DNA of 64,000 nt from an uncultured Pelagibacteraceae bacterium. GTDB lineage: Bacteria; Pseudomonadota; Alphaproteobacteria; Pelagibacterales; Pelagibacteraceae. Below are positions 48,449 through 58,895 of this stretch, piece by piece. The stretch covers positions 1-64,000 of the forward strand of contig CACFJT010000004.1 of assembly GCA_902566705.1 (NCBI GenBank), given 5' to 3'. The first letter of the stretch is position 1; each line of letters opens with the position of its first letter. A program made the translations under genes and the position numbers. The notes under the pieces are model-generated. The model was not told the origin of the DNA. It saw only the letters and a program-made list of their open reading frames with translations, and did not search any database.

Positions 48449-49384
48449 ATGTCTAGGGATCAAATTACGATAAATAACTTATCAAAAGTCTATGACAATG
48501 GATTTGAAGCATTAAAAAACATAAATCTTAACATTAAAAAGGGAGAAATTTTTGCGATGCTTGGACCAAATGGCGCAGGAAAGACTACTCTTATAAGTAT
48601 TATCTGTGGAATAGTAAGACCATCTTCAGGCAAAGTTACTGTGGACGAATTTGATATTATTGACGATTATAGAGAAACAAGGTCAAAAATTGGTTTAGTT
48701 CCACAAGAGCTTACTCTGGAACAATTTGAAACCGTATTTAATAACGTTTCCTATTCTAGAGGTCTATATGGAAAGAAACCTGACTCAAAACATATTGAGA
48801 AAGTTTTAAAAGATTTGAGTTTATGGGATAAAAAAGATTTAAGACTTAGACAGTTATCTGGAGGAATGAAAAGAAGAGTTTTGATTGCAAAAGCATTATC
48901 TCATGAACCAACTATTTTGTTTTTAGATGAACCAACTGCTGGAGTTGATGTTGAGTTAAGACAAGATATGTGGAAAGTTGTTGAGAATTTAAGAAAAACT
49001 GGTGTTACAATAATTTTAACTACACACTACATAGAAGAAGCAGAGGCTATTGCAGATAGAGTGGGAGTAATCAATCAAGGAGAAATCATAGTTATTGATG
49101 AAACAAAAGAATTATTAAAGAAAATGGGTCATAAGAAACTTACAGTAGACTTACAGGAAGAAGTCAAAGAAATACCAAACAGTTTAGAAAAATATAATCT
49201 GGAAATTGGAAAAGATAAAATATCAATTGATTATACTTACAATGTTCAAGCAAAACAAACTGGTATTACAAATTTACTTCAAGATTTAAAAGATGCAGGA
49301 TTTAAACTGAAGGATCTAAAAACAGAACAGAGTACACTAGAAAAGATTTTTGTCAGTTTAGTAAAGGAAAACAATGAAATTTAA
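48449..49384 (+). CDS. ABC-2 type transporter ATPase
   Basis: [47 protein letters not shown]. Confidence 0.96.
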   Translation: MSRDQITINNLSKVYDNGFEALKNINLNIKKGEIFAMLGPNGAGKTTLISIICGIVRPSSGKVTVDEFDIIDDYRETRSKIGLVPQELTLEQFETVFNNVSYSRGLYGKKPDSKHIEKVLKDLSLWDKKDLRLRQLSGGMKRRVLIAKALSHEPTILFLDEPTAGVDVELRQDMWKVVENLRKTGVTIILTTHYIEEAEAIADRVGVINQGEIIVIDETKELLKKMGHKKLTVDLQEEVKEIPNSLEKYNLEIGKDKISIDYTYNVQAKQTGITNLLQDLKDAGFKLKDLKTEQSTLEKIFVSLVKENNEI

Positions 49385-50141
49385 TTATTATGCATTTAAA
49401 GCAATTTATCTTCATGAGATGGATAGATTTAGACGAACATTGATGCAATCTTTATTATCGCCAGTATTATCTACTTCTCTATATTTTATTGTTTTTGGTT
49501 CAGTAATCGGAGGGTATGTTGAAAATATTGATGGCATTAGTTATGGATCATATATTGTTCCTGGTTTGTTGATGCTTACATTATTAACTCAATCAATTAG
49601 TAACACATCTTTTGGTATTTTTTTTCCTAAATTTAATGGAACAATTTATGAAATTTTAGCAGCGCCAATATCAACATTAGAAATAGTTCTTGCTTTTGTT
49701 GGCGCAGGTGCAACTAAAACTTTAATTGTAGGTTGTATGATATTTATTACTTCAACTTTTTTTGTTGAAGTAGAAGTACAATTCCCAATATTAATGATTT
49801 TTCTTTTAGTATTAGTTTCATTTACTTTTGCATTATTTGGTTTTTTAATTGGATTGATGAGTTCTAACTTCGAACAAATGTCAATAATTCCCACACTTGT
49901 TATAACTCCAATGGTTTTTTTAGGTGGAAGTTTATATTCTTTAGATATGCTTCCAGAGTTTTGGCAAATAGTTACATATTTTAATCCAGTAGTATACCTA
50001 ATCAATGGATTAAGATTTTCATTTTATGGAGTATCAGATTTTAATATATGGATAAGTGTTGGTTTAATGTTAAGTTTTTTGATTATTTGTATAGTGATAG
50101 TAACAGGTCTTCTTAAAAAAGGTTATAATATTAAAACATAA
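49374..50141 (+). CDS. ABC-2 type transporter permease
   Basis: [62 protein letters not shown]. Confidence 0.94.
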   Translation: MKFNYYAFKAIYLHEMDRFRRTLMQSLLSPVLSTSLYFIVFGSVIGGYVENIDGISYGSYIVPGLLMLTLLTQSISNTSFGIFFPKFNGTIYEILAAPISTLEIVLAFVGAGATKTLIVGCMIFITSTFFVEVEVQFPILMIFLLVLVSFTFALFGFLIGLMSSNFEQMSIIPTLVITPMVFLGGSLYSLDMLPEFWQIVTYFNPVVYLINGLRFSFYGVSDFNIWISVGLMLSFLIICIVIVTGLLKKGYNIKT

Positions 50142-50144
50142 ATA

Positions 50145-50309
50145 ATGATTAAATATATTCTTCCAGCTATTATTATTTTTTTGATTGTTTTATTTTGGGA
50201 GAAAATTACTGAATTTGTAGAAAAAAAATTCAATATTAAGCTTAATTATATTGTCGTTAGTTCCATTATTGCTGCAATAGCGATTATTCTTTTGCTCCTA
50301 AATTACTGA
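50145..50309 (+). CDS. Small putative two-TM membrane protein (54 aa), not in the supplied ORF track
   Basis: ATG..TGA: MIKYILPAIIIFLIVLFWEKITEFVEKKFNIKLNYIVVSSIIAAIAIILLLLNY; fits between stop of ABC-2 permease (50141) and start at 50315. Confidence 0.65.
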   Translation: MIKYILPAIIIFLIVLFWEKITEFVEKKFNIKLNYIVVSSIIAAIAIILLLLNY

Positions 50310-50314
50310 GATTT

Positions 50315-50584
50315 ATGATCACTTTGGAGGTTTCTAAATTTGAAATTGAGGAAACTGAGGGTGTTTTTACTTTTAAAAATGAAAATACAACAATAGGCTT
50401 TGTTAGATTTAACGAGATAGGTGAGATAGAGTATATTTTTGTTAATCCAATTTTTAGAAAACAAGGGTTAGCAACTAAATTATTACGATTAGTAAAACAA
50501 AAAACTGGAAAAGAAATAATTCTTCAGGAACCAATTAGCCCATTAGGGTCGAAATTATTAAAATCATTAAATAAATGGAAATAA
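50315..50584 (+). CDS. Small GNAT-like acetyltransferase
   Basis: GFVRFNEIGEIEYIFVNPIFRKQGLATKLLRLVKQK. Confidence 0.8.
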   Translation: MITLEVSKFEIEETEGVFTFKNENTTIGFVRFNEIGEIEYIFVNPIFRKQGLATKLLRLVKQKTGKEIILQEPISPLGSKLLKSLNKWK

Positions 50585-51321
50585 ACTTATTATTTTTTTT
50601 AACAGTTGTTCCAGCAATAATTTTATACGGCATTGCAAAATCAGGCCTAGGCGGATCAATGACTTTAATTTCTGTTCCATTAATGACAATAGTGATGCCG
50701 CTAAATCAAGCTTTAGGAATTATTTTACCAATTTTAATATTTTCAGATTTTATTGCTGTTTATAAATATAGAAAAGAATTTGACTTAGGAACTTTAAAAT
50801 TAATGGTTCCATTTGCAGCTATTGGTATATTTATTGGATCACTAACTTTTTCATATTTTTCAGAGGAATTGTTAAAATTTATTATTGGAGTTATGGGATT
50901 CTTGTTTGCAGGTCATTACTTTTTTTTTAAAAAAAACAAAGAAAAAAAATCAGAAAAAAACTTTTTAAAAGGTGGTGCTTGCTCGGTGGTAGCAGGATTT
51001 ACAAGTTTCTGTGTACATGCGGGAGGAACACCTACTAGTCTTTATTTACTTCCACTTAGAATGCAAAAAGAAATTTATGTAGGCACAAGAATATTTTTTT
51101 TTACTTTTGTAAATATAATTAAACTTCCACTGTATATTAGTTTATCAATGATAAACTTTGAGTCTTTCAAACAGTCAGCAACATTGTTTCCAGTTGCATT
51201 ATTTGGAATATTAATTGGATATCAATTACTTAAAATTATTGAGGAAAAATTATTTTATAATATTTTATATGCTCTAATTTTTGCTACTAGTGCAAAGCTT
51301 TTGTATGATTATCTGATATGA
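50575..51321 (+). CDS. TauE/SafE-family membrane permease
   Basis: YGIAKSGLGGSMTLISVPLMTIVMP...GFTSFCVHAGGTPTSLYLLPLR. Confidence 0.9.
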   Translation: MEINLLFFLTVVPAIILYGIAKSGLGGSMTLISVPLMTIVMPLNQALGIILPILIFSDFIAVYKYRKEFDLGTLKLMVPFAAIGIFIGSLTFSYFSEELLKFIIGVMGFLFAGHYFFFKKNKEKKSEKNFLKGGACSVVAGFTSFCVHAGGTPTSLYLLPLRMQKEIYVGTRIFFFTFVNIIKLPLYISLSMINFESFKQSATLFPVALFGILIGYQLLKIIEEKLFYNILYALIFATSAKLLYDYLI

Positions 51322-51372
51322 TTTAATAACGCATTAAAAATTTCAAATAAATGATAGATAATTAATATTAAA

Positions 51373-51927
51373 ATGAAAAAAAAATTTAATCCAAGAATTA
51401 AAGCAAGATTAAGAAAAAATAGACAGGTTTTAACTAAAAATATTGATAATTTTTTTGGGTGGGTTAAAGGTGCAAAACTTATTGAGCTTAAAGAATGTAA
51501 TCCCGAAGAGGATCCAGTTAGACCAGAATTGGATAATAAGTTCAGAACAGGATATGGAAGAAAAATTTTTGGTGTTGAATATCAAGGAGAAATTCATGCC
51601 GTAATGTGTTTTGCTTACACAAATGAAATTCCAAAAAGTGTTGAAGAGTTAGAAAAGTTAAGCACTGATGCATTTCTACAAACTGCTATGAGAGATCAAT
51701 CAGGTGGTCAAATAGCCGTTGCTTATACTGTCTGGTCCAAAAAAAAAGGTGGGGGAAAATTAATTGTAAAAGAAGTATTTAAAAATATAAAAAAATCCAA
51801 TCATTTAAATAGATTGGTAACCCTTTCACCACTAACAGAAATGGCAACTAATTTTCATGAAAGAAATGGAGCTAAATTAATTCAAATCAACGAAACTACA
51901 CAAAATTTTGAATACAAAGTTATGTAA
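51373..51927 (+). CDS. Uncharacterised protein, possible GNAT-fold
   Basis: 184 aa; KGGGKLIVKEVFKNIKKSNHLNRLVTLSPLTEMATNFHERNGAKLI resembles GNAT C-terminus. Confidence 0.55.
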   Translation: MKKKFNPRIKARLRKNRQVLTKNIDNFFGWVKGAKLIELKECNPEEDPVRPELDNKFRTGYGRKIFGVEYQGEIHAVMCFAYTNEIPKSVEELEKLSTDAFLQTAMRDQSGGQIAVAYTVWSKKKGGGKLIVKEVFKNIKKSNHLNRLVTLSPLTEMATNFHERNGAKLIQINETTQNFEYKVM

Positions 51928-51929
51928 CA

Positions 51930-52496
51930 ATGAGAATAATTAAACTTTATTTTATAGTATTTTGTACTTTATTTATTTTACCATATTCTGCAGTTATGGC
52001 TTATGAAGAAGCAAATTATGAAGTTGTCTCAAAAAATGAGGTATATGAGATTAGGAAATATTCTGATCGTTTAGCGGTAGAAACAATGACATCTGGAATA
52101 GATAGTAACTTTAGAAAATTATTTAATTACATTTCAGGTAGAAATGATACCCAGGAGAAAATTAAAATGACAACTCCAGTTACCCAAGTCGAGAAAAATG
52201 GAAATATGAGTATGCAATTTTATTTACCTTCTAAATTTAATTCAGAAAATACACCAAATCCAAGCAGTAAAGATGTTAAAATAGTTAATATTGAAGGGGG
52301 ATACTACGCGGTGTTGAGGTATTCTGGGCGAGCATCAGATGGAAATTTTCTTAAACATAAAGAAATTTTAGAAAAAGAGTTACAAAAAAATAGCATATCA
52401 ATTATAAGCCCACCAATTAGAGCAACATATGACAGTCCATTTACCTTACCAATGAATAGAAGAAATGAGGCTATGTTTAAAGTGGAATTAAATTGA
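51930..52496 (+). CDS. SOUL haem-binding family protein
   Basis: Signal peptide; YEVVSKNEVYEIRKYSDRLAVET, KIKMTTPVTQ, PFTLPMNRRNEAMFKVE. Confidence 0.92.
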   Translation: MRIIKLYFIVFCTLFILPYSAVMAYEEANYEVVSKNEVYEIRKYSDRLAVETMTSGIDSNFRKLFNYISGRNDTQEKIKMTTPVTQVEKNGNMSMQFYLPSKFNSENTPNPSSKDVKIVNIEGGYYAVLRYSGRASDGNFLKHKEILEKELQKNSISIISPPIRATYDSPFTLPMNRRNEAMFKVELN

Positions 52497-52909
52497 AGAA
52501 ATACAAATTTAAAGCAATGGTATTGTCTTGTGTAGATCCAAGATTTCAACATTTAGTTCATAATCACTTAAAGAAAAAAAAATTGACAGGAAAATATAGT
52601 GCATTCACAATTGCAGGTGCTGCAGTTGGAGTTACACATAATAAATTTAAGCAATGGCATAAAACGTTTTATGATAATTTAGGAACTTCTATTCAATTAC
52701 ATAAAATAGAAAAATTAATTGTTATTAATCATAAAGATTGTGGTGCAGCTAAAATTGCTAACGGAAAAAAAGAATTTAGCCCAGCTAATGAAAAAAAAAT
52801 TCATAAAGATTCGTTTTCTAAAATTAAAAAACAAATCAAAAAAAGATTTCCAAAACTAAAATTAGAATTAAATCTAATTTCTTTAAATAGTAAAATTACT
52901 AAATTCTAA
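52493..52909 (+). CDS. Short carbonic-anhydrase-like protein
   Basis: CVDPR near N-terminus and INHKDCGA, the two beta-CA-type Zn motifs; only 138 aa. Confidence 0.6.
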   Translation: MKKYKFKAMVLSCVDPRFQHLVHNHLKKKKLTGKYSAFTIAGAAVGVTHNKFKQWHKTFYDNLGTSIQLHKIEKLIVINHKDCGAAKIANGKKEFSPANEKKIHKDSFSKIKKQIKKRFPKLKLELNLISLNSKITKF

Positions 52910-55444
52910 TTATTGATTTCTTATTAGAGGATAAACTTTAGGGTTCAGATATTTTAAGTTTGTTAGCAATATTAAAATTAAAGTAACAAATCCAATTGAA
53001 CATCCCAAATAAATTAAAACATTAAATTCAAACATCCATTCTAGCTCAAAAATATTTTCCATTATAAATTTTGAACCAATCACTGCAAAAAATATTGCAA
53101 TCAAAATTACAGATTTAAAAATAATAATGAATTCAATTAACGATGAAAAAACAATTTGTTTTTTTGAAAAACCTAAAATTTTAAATACTAAATTTTGATA
53201 TTCTTTAACTTTTCCTTGAACTATGATTGCACTTGAAATTACAATTAAACCAATAACAATGGTAACCGCTGAAATTAAAGTAACTGCAATAAATACTTTA
53301 TTTAAAACAGCTGTAACTTTAGATAAATAATCTGCAATTTTTATCATTGATAAACTTGGCATGATTTCAAGCATTACAGTTTCATCAAATTTATTTGAAT
53401 TAAATTTTGCAGTAGCCAAATATTCGTGTGGAATATTTTTTGCAAATTGAGGATTAAATAACATTACAAAGTTGATGCTTAAATCTCGATAATCCACTTC
53501 TCTAAAATTAATAACCTCTCCTTCAATTTCTCTTCCATAAACATTTAAAGTGAAAATATCACCTAACTGAATATTAAAATCTTTAGCGACTTTTGCATCT
53601 AGAGATATTTGAAGTTGATTTGGGTTTGATAAATCCCACCATTTACCCTCTAAAATTGGATTATCTTCAGGTATATTTTCCACCCATGATGATCTTCTTT
53701 CGCTACTAATTACCCAGAAACTATCATTATCTGGTTTAATATAAGTGTTAGGATCCACACCATTAATTTTCACAATTCCAGAGGATACCATTGGGACAAT
53801 TTCAATAGATGCATCTGGATCCATATTTAAAATTCCTTGTTCAAATTTCCCTCTTTCTCCTTTTTGAATACCGACAAAGAAATAATCAGGTGCAATATCA
53901 GGAATAGATTTAGCAATTTCTCTTTGAAAATTTGTACCAACTAAGGCTAGGGTTAGTAACAAAGTAACCCCTAAGCCAAGAGACATAACGGTAATGGGAG
54001 TTATACTTTTTGTTTGGGTAATATTTTTAATTGAAACTTTAAGAGAAATTATTGGACTAGATTTGAATTGTTTTAGAAAAAAAATAATTAATTTTGAAAG
54101 TAAGAAAAATACAATTAAACAAACAAAAAAAGCAGCAAAGTAACCTAAGCTATAAGAAGGTTGCTCAGATCCAACTGTGAATAATAAAATTAAAATAGAT
54201 AATAAAACGAAGCTTAAAAAAACTGATTTCTTAGAATAATAAAATTGAAGATTTTGAAATACGTTTCTAAATAAATTAGAAGCTTTTACTTGGTCAATAG
54301 AACTAATTGTTGGAATAGAAAAAATTACAAGCACCAATAATCCTACAAAAAATATTTTTAAAAAATTAAAAATTGAAAACACTGGAAAAACGTTTAATCC
54401 CAATCCATCAGATAAATACTTATCTACTATTGGCACAATTAAGAAACTTGATCCATAAGCTACAACAGTGATGATAAACAAAAGTATAAATAACTGAAGG
54501 TAATATAGTGTTTTAATATTGCCTGGATAAAAACCAACTGCTTTACGTACTGCTATAGACATGTTGTTTTGATTAATAAATGAAAGCAAAGTATTTGCTA
54601 TTCCAATACCTGCTATCAGCATAGCACTGATAGATACAAGAGATAAAAATTGTGAAAAATTATTAATAATTCTTTTTATTCCACTTGCAGAATTTTCAGG
54701 ATATCTAAGTTTTACTTTTTGGTCGTCTTTAAAGATTTCCTCAATTCTTTGTTCAATTTCGTCTGGTGTATCATTTTCATTAAACTTTACTTTATATTCA
54801 TAATTTAAAAAGCTTCCAATTCCATTAAGCTTTAAAATTTCCAAAGTTTGTTTTCCTGCTAAAGCCCAATCGCCAAATGCAACAAATCCACTTACATCTG
54901 GTACTGATTTGATAATTCCAATTACTGTAAAATTTTGATCTTGAACTTTTACTATTTCGTTAATTTTAATATTTAAGGTTTTTGACAAACTTTCATTGAT
55001 AAGGATAGTGTTAGGTTCTTTTTGCATTCTTTCATATGCACCAATTGGTTCATAAACAATATTTCCATATAAAGGATATTTTTCATCTACAGTTTTAATT
55101 CTAGTAAATAATGATTTATTTTTTTCTCTTTCAGTGGTTGAAAGCATAGTACTGAACTCAATCATTTGAGAAACAGTTGCAAATTCTTTTACTTGGTTAA
55201 CTAAATCTAAATTTCCTTGATTACGATTGTAATCAATCTCTAAATCCCCACCTAAAAGTGCTTTTGCATTATCATTTAGTTCTTTTTTAAGACTATCTTC
55301 AATTGTGAAAATAGCACTTAAGATAAAAAGACTTATAAATAGTGTAACAATGATGCTTGAAATTTTATGATAATTTCTGCTTAAATCTTTTAAAGCATAT
55401 TTAAAAATCAAACTAAATTCTGAGGGATTATTTAATTTTTCCAT
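52910..55444 (-). CDS. ABC transporter permease with two FtsX domains (YbbP-like)
   Basis: 844 aa with repeated FtsX-type TM blocks; linked to LolD-like ATPase and divergent tesA. Confidence 0.92.
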   Translation of the reverse strand: MEKLNNPSEFSLIFKYALKDLSRNYHKISSIIVTLFISLFILSAIFTIEDSLKKELNDNAKALLGGDLEIDYNRNQGNLDLVNQVKEFATVSQMIEFSTMLSTTEREKNKSLFTRIKTVDEKYPLYGNIVYEPIGAYERMQKEPNTILINESLSKTLNIKINEIVKVQDQNFTVIGIIKSVPDVSGFVAFGDWALAGKQTLEILKLNGIGSFLNYEYKVKFNENDTPDEIEQRIEEIFKDDQKVKLRYPENSASGIKRIINNFSQFLSLVSISAMLIAGIGIANTLLSFINQNNMSIAVRKAVGFYPGNIKTLYYLQLFILLFIITVVAYGSSFLIVPIVDKYLSDGLGLNVFPVFSIFNFLKIFFVGLLVLVIFSIPTISSIDQVKASNLFRNVFQNLQFYYSKKSVFLSFVLLSILILLFTVGSEQPSYSLGYFAAFFVCLIVFFLLSKLIIFFLKQFKSSPIISLKVSIKNITQTKSITPITVMSLGLGVTLLLTLALVGTNFQREIAKSIPDIAPDYFFVGIQKGERGKFEQGILNMDPDASIEIVPMVSSGIVKINGVDPNTYIKPDNDSFWVISSERRSSWVENIPEDNPILEGKWWDLSNPNQLQISLDAKVAKDFNIQLGDIFTLNVYGREIEGEVINFREVDYRDLSINFVMLFNPQFAKNIPHEYLATAKFNSNKFDETVMLEIMPSLSMIKIADYLSKVTAVLNKVFIAVTLISAVTIVIGLIVISSAIIVQGKVKEYQNLVFKILGFSKKQIVFSSLIEFIIIFKSVILIAIFFAVIGSKFIMENIFELEWMFEFNVLIYLGCSIGFVTLILILLTNLKYLNPKVYPLIRNQ

Positions 55445-56093
55445 CTTTAATTTTTATTTTTCTTCTAGCTTTGTCAGCAAGTTTAGGGTCATGAGTTACT
55501 ATGATTAAAGAGGAGCCTTCTTCCTTGACATATTTAAATAAAATATTTGCAATCATGATAGAGTTTTCAGTATCCAAGTTTCCTGTTGGTTCATCTGCCA
55601 AGATTAATTCAGGCTTCATTGCAATTGCTCTAGCGATAGCAACTCTTTGTTGTTCACCACCTGATAATTGACTTGGTAAATTATTAAAACGATGTCTCAA
55701 ACCAAATCGATCTAATAAAATTTTTGCTTCTTTCTCTGGATTTTTAAAATTGTTAAGTTCAAGCGTTAAAGCAACATTTTCAACGGCTGTATAATTAGGA
55801 ATTAAATAAAACGACTGAAAAATTATTCCAATATTTTTCTTTCTTATCTCAGATACTTCATCTTCACTAAGGCCTGTTATTTCTTGATCATTAAATATTA
55901 TTTTACCAGAAGTTGGTTTTTCTAAGCCCCCAATTAACATTATTAAACTAGTTTTCCCTGAGCCGCTTTCTCCAACTACTGAAACAGTTTCTTTTTTCTT
56001 AAAATTTAAATCAATATTCTTTAAAACATTGATACTATCTTTACCAGTTTGGTATTTGAGATTTATTTTATTTAATTTAAGAAGAGTACTCAT
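55428..56093 (-). CDS. LolD-like ABC ATPase (YbbA-like); ATG at 56093 preferred
   Basis: GESGSGKTSLIMLIGGLE, QLSGGEQQRVAIARAIAMKPELILADEPTGNLD. Confidence 0.95.
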   Translation of the reverse strand: MSTLLKLNKINLKYQTGKDSINVLKNIDLNFKKKETVSVVGESGSGKTSLIMLIGGLEKPTSGKIIFNDQEITGLSEDEVSEIRKKNIGIIFQSFYLIPNYTAVENVALTLELNNFKNPEKEAKILLDRFGLRHRFNNLPSQLSGGEQQRVAIARAIAMKPELILADEPTGNLDTENSIMIANILFKYVKEEGSSLIIVTHDPKLADKARRKIKIKDGKIK

Positions 56094-56703
56094 GAATAAA
56101 ACTATATTTATAAAAATTTTGATATTCTTTCTAGTGCACATAAACGTAAGTGCAATAGAAAAGGTAGTTTTATTTGGTGATAGTTTGATGGCAGGTTATG
56201 GATTACCTAAAGAACATCATTTATCAATAGTTTTAGAAAAAAATCTAAAGCAGGCTGGTTTAGATATTAAAGTCATTAATGGAAGTGTCTCTGGAAGCAC
56301 GTCATCAGGTGGATTGAATAGAGCTGATTGGAGTTTATCTGAACCAGGAATAGATTTAATTATTTTAGGATTAGGAGCCAATGATATGCTCAGAGGAATT
56401 CAACCAGAAGAAACCAAGAGAAATTTAGAACAAATAATAAATCTTGCTCAGAATAAGAAGATTAAAATTATTTTAGCTGGAATGGTAGCTCCAGATACTC
56501 ATGGGAGAAAATATAAAAAAGAGTTTGATGCTATTTACCCAAAGTTATCAAAAAAGTATAATTTAGCATTAATCCCATTTCTTCTTAAAGGTGTGGCACT
56601 TAATCCAAGTTTGAATCAGCAAGACGGTATACACCCCAACAAAGATGGAACAATTAAAATAAGTGAAACAATAAAAAAAAGTATTATTAATATAATTAAT
56701 TAA
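56092..56703 (+). CDS. tesA: GDSL/SGNH arylesterase, TesA-like; ATG at 56092 preferred
   Basis: Signal peptide; VVLFGDSLMAGYGLP, GLGANDMLRGI, DGIHPNKDG. Confidence 0.94.
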   Translation: MNKTIFIKILIFFLVHINVSAIEKVVLFGDSLMAGYGLPKEHHLSIVLEKNLKQAGLDIKVINGSVSGSTSSGGLNRADWSLSEPGIDLIILGLGANDMLRGIQPEETKRNLEQIINLAQNKKIKIILAGMVAPDTHGRKYKKEFDAIYPKLSKKYNLALIPFLLKGVALNPSLNQQDGIHPNKDGTIKISETIKKSIINIIN

Positions 56704-57159
56704 ATGAAAATCTTTATATTTACATTCACTTTATTTTATTTCTTTAGTTTTGCCCAAGCTCAAAATACAAATATTACCCTAAATTCTGATTTGAACTTAG
56801 TTTGTAAATTTGAAAAAGTTATTTTGAAAAATCCAAACCATAACTTTGAATCTTTCACAAAAGATCAAATTAAAAGAAAAGATATAAATAAGTTAATAAT
56901 TGAGTCTAAAACTCCTAATACTTTAAACGTAAAAAATTTATCTAAATTTATTGATAAAATTGACTTAGAAGTAAAAATTTCTAATAAAGATATTGTTTTA
57001 ATCCAGGCATTTGATGAAGAGAGAAATTACTCAGAATCTGCAGTTTTTACAAAAAAAACGGGTGAACTTATTCATGAAATTACTACCAATATAAAACAAG
57101 AGGAAAAAGAAAAAGATATTTCTTTTTATAGTTGTAAAAATAATAACAAAGACACTTAA
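56704..57159 (+). CDS. Hypothetical exported protein
   Basis: Signal-peptide-like N-terminus (IFIFTFTLFYFFSFAQAQ). Confidence 0.65.
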   Translation: MKIFIFTFTLFYFFSFAQAQNTNITLNSDLNLVCKFEKVILKNPNHNFESFTKDQIKRKDINKLIIESKTPNTLNVKNLSKFIDKIDLEVKISNKDIVLIQAFDEERNYSESAVFTKKTGELIHEITTNIKQEEKEKDISFYSCKNNNKDT

Positions 57160-57199
57160 GACCGAAGACTTTAATTCTGATATTTGATAACATTAAGTT

Positions 57200-57748
57200 A
57201 TGAAGAATTTATTCTTAGTAATTTTGTTTTATATGTTTTCACAGGTTAGCTCTTTAGCAAGCGAAAGGGATACTAGATTGAACCAATTGTTTAATGAACT
57301 AAAAGTTAATAAATCTAAAGTAGCTTTTATAATTGAACAAGAAATTTGGGCTTTATGGAGCACACATCCAACAGATGTAAAACTGACTGAAAGATTAGAG
57401 GAGGGCTCTCAATTTGTGAGGAGTCAAAATTATCTAAAAGCAAAAGATATTTTTACTGAAGTTATTAATCTTGATCAAACTTGGGCTGAAGCATGGAATA
57501 AAAGAGCTACAGTTTTTTATATGCTAGGAGAATTTCAAAAATCACAAGATGACATAGATAAAGTATTAGCCTTGGAACATAGACACTTTGGAGCTTTAGC
57601 AGGACAAGGTTTGGTAAATATTCAACTTAAGAATTATGAAAAAGCGATTAGAAGTTATGAACAAGTGCAAAAAATTTATCCAGCTATGAGATCACCAAAA
57701 ATAATGATCAAGCAAATAGAGGAATTAATTAAAGAACAAACAATATAA
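57200..57748 (+). CDS. Exported TPR-repeat protein
   Basis: NYLKAKDIFTEVINLDQTWAEAWNKRATVFYMLGEFQKSQDDIDKVLALEHRHFGALAGQGLV. Confidence 0.88.
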   Translation: MKNLFLVILFYMFSQVSSLASERDTRLNQLFNELKVNKSKVAFIIEQEIWALWSTHPTDVKLTERLEEGSQFVRSQNYLKAKDIFTEVINLDQTWAEAWNKRATVFYMLGEFQKSQDDIDKVLALEHRHFGALAGQGLVNIQLKNYEKAIRSYEQVQKIYPAMRSPKIMIKQIEELIKEQTI

Positions 57749-58368
57749 TGTGTGGTAGATATGTAGTAAAAAATCCAGTAACTAAAACTGATAAATTAGT
57801 TAAATCAGCAATACAGGTTGATGATACAGAAAACTATAACGCTCATCCATATCAAAAACTTCCTGTAATAAAAAGATATAAAAATGGTAATACTATTGAA
57901 AATCTTCAATGGGGTTTAGTGCCAGGTTGGGCTAAAGATAAAGATTTTAAAGCTTTAATTAATGCAAGACTTGAGACTATTGACGAAAAAGTTTCATTTA
58001 AAAAATTAATTAAAAATAATCGATGCGTCGCAGTTGCCGATGGTTTTTATGAATGGAAAAGAGAGGAAAAAGAAAAAACCCCATATTATTTCACCCGTAA
58101 AGATACTAAATCTATTTATTTAGCAGGTATTTTTGAAGAAGATCAATTTTGTCTAATTACCGAAGATGCAAAAGATAATATTAAGGAAATTCATCATCGT
58201 CAGCCAGTTATCCTTAACCAAAATGATATTAATCGTTATTTAAATATAGAACTTCAGGGATCAGCATTTTTAAAAGAACGTAAAATACCTGACCTTATTT
58301 TTCATGAAGTTTCAAAAGATGTTAATAAACCTACAAATAATAGCGCGTCCTTAATTCAAAAAGTCTAA
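57748..58368 (+). CDS. SRAP (HMCES/YedK) family protein
   Basis: MCGRYVV, LQWGLVPGWAKD, INARLETI, RCVAVADGFYEWKRE. Confidence 0.96.
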   Translation: MCGRYVVKNPVTKTDKLVKSAIQVDDTENYNAHPYQKLPVIKRYKNGNTIENLQWGLVPGWAKDKDFKALINARLETIDEKVSFKKLIKNNRCVAVADGFYEWKREEKEKTPYYFTRKDTKSIYLAGIFEEDQFCLITEDAKDNIKEIHHRQPVILNQNDINRYLNIELQGSAFLKERKIPDLIFHEVSKDVNKPTNNSASLIQKV

Positions 58369-58854
58369 TTAGTCTCTAAAATTAACAAAATCTATAGGTA
58401 GACCTATGTCAATTGCTTTGATTGCAGCAATCGCCTCTTGAAGATCATCTTTCTTTTTTCCATCTACTCTTAATTCATCACCTTGAATTTTAATTTGAAT
58501 TTTAAATTTTAATTTTTTGATGTTAGCAATAATTTTTTTTGAATTTTCTTGGCTAATACCTTCTTTTAATTCGCTTACTTGTCTAATAGATCCACCAGAT
58601 GCTCCTTCTGATTTTTTAACTTCTAATACTCTAGGATCTACTTTTCTTCTGACTAAATTGGTTTGTAATAATTCATTTACCTGCCTTAATTTTAATTCAT
58701 CAGGGGCATTAGTTGTAACTGTTTTGTCTTTTCGCTCAATAGATATTTGAAGTCCTTTAAAGTCATATCTGTTATTTATTTCTCTTAAACAATTAGATAA
58801 AGCATTATCAAATTCTTGATAATTAATCTTACTAATTATATCAAACGATGGCAT
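58369..58854 (-). CDS. yajQ: YajQ/DUF520 nucleotide-binding protein
   Basis: MPSFDIISKINYQEFDNALSNCLREINNRYDFKG; C-terminal LPIDFVNFRD. Confidence 0.96.
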   Translation of the reverse strand: MPSFDIISKINYQEFDNALSNCLREINNRYDFKGLQISIERKDKTVTTNAPDELKLRQVNELLQTNLVRRKVDPRVLEVKKSEGASGGSIRQVSELKEGISQENSKKIIANIKKLKFKIQIKIQGDELRVDGKKKDDLQEAIAAIKAIDIGLPIDFVNFRD

Positions 58855-58895
58855 AATTAATTTTTATTATAATTTTACTTAAATATATTTCTTTT

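Noticed and set aside
49646-50005. 119-aa minus-strand ORF
   Set aside because: Antisense to the ABC-2 permease; composition reflects the complement of hydrophobic codons.
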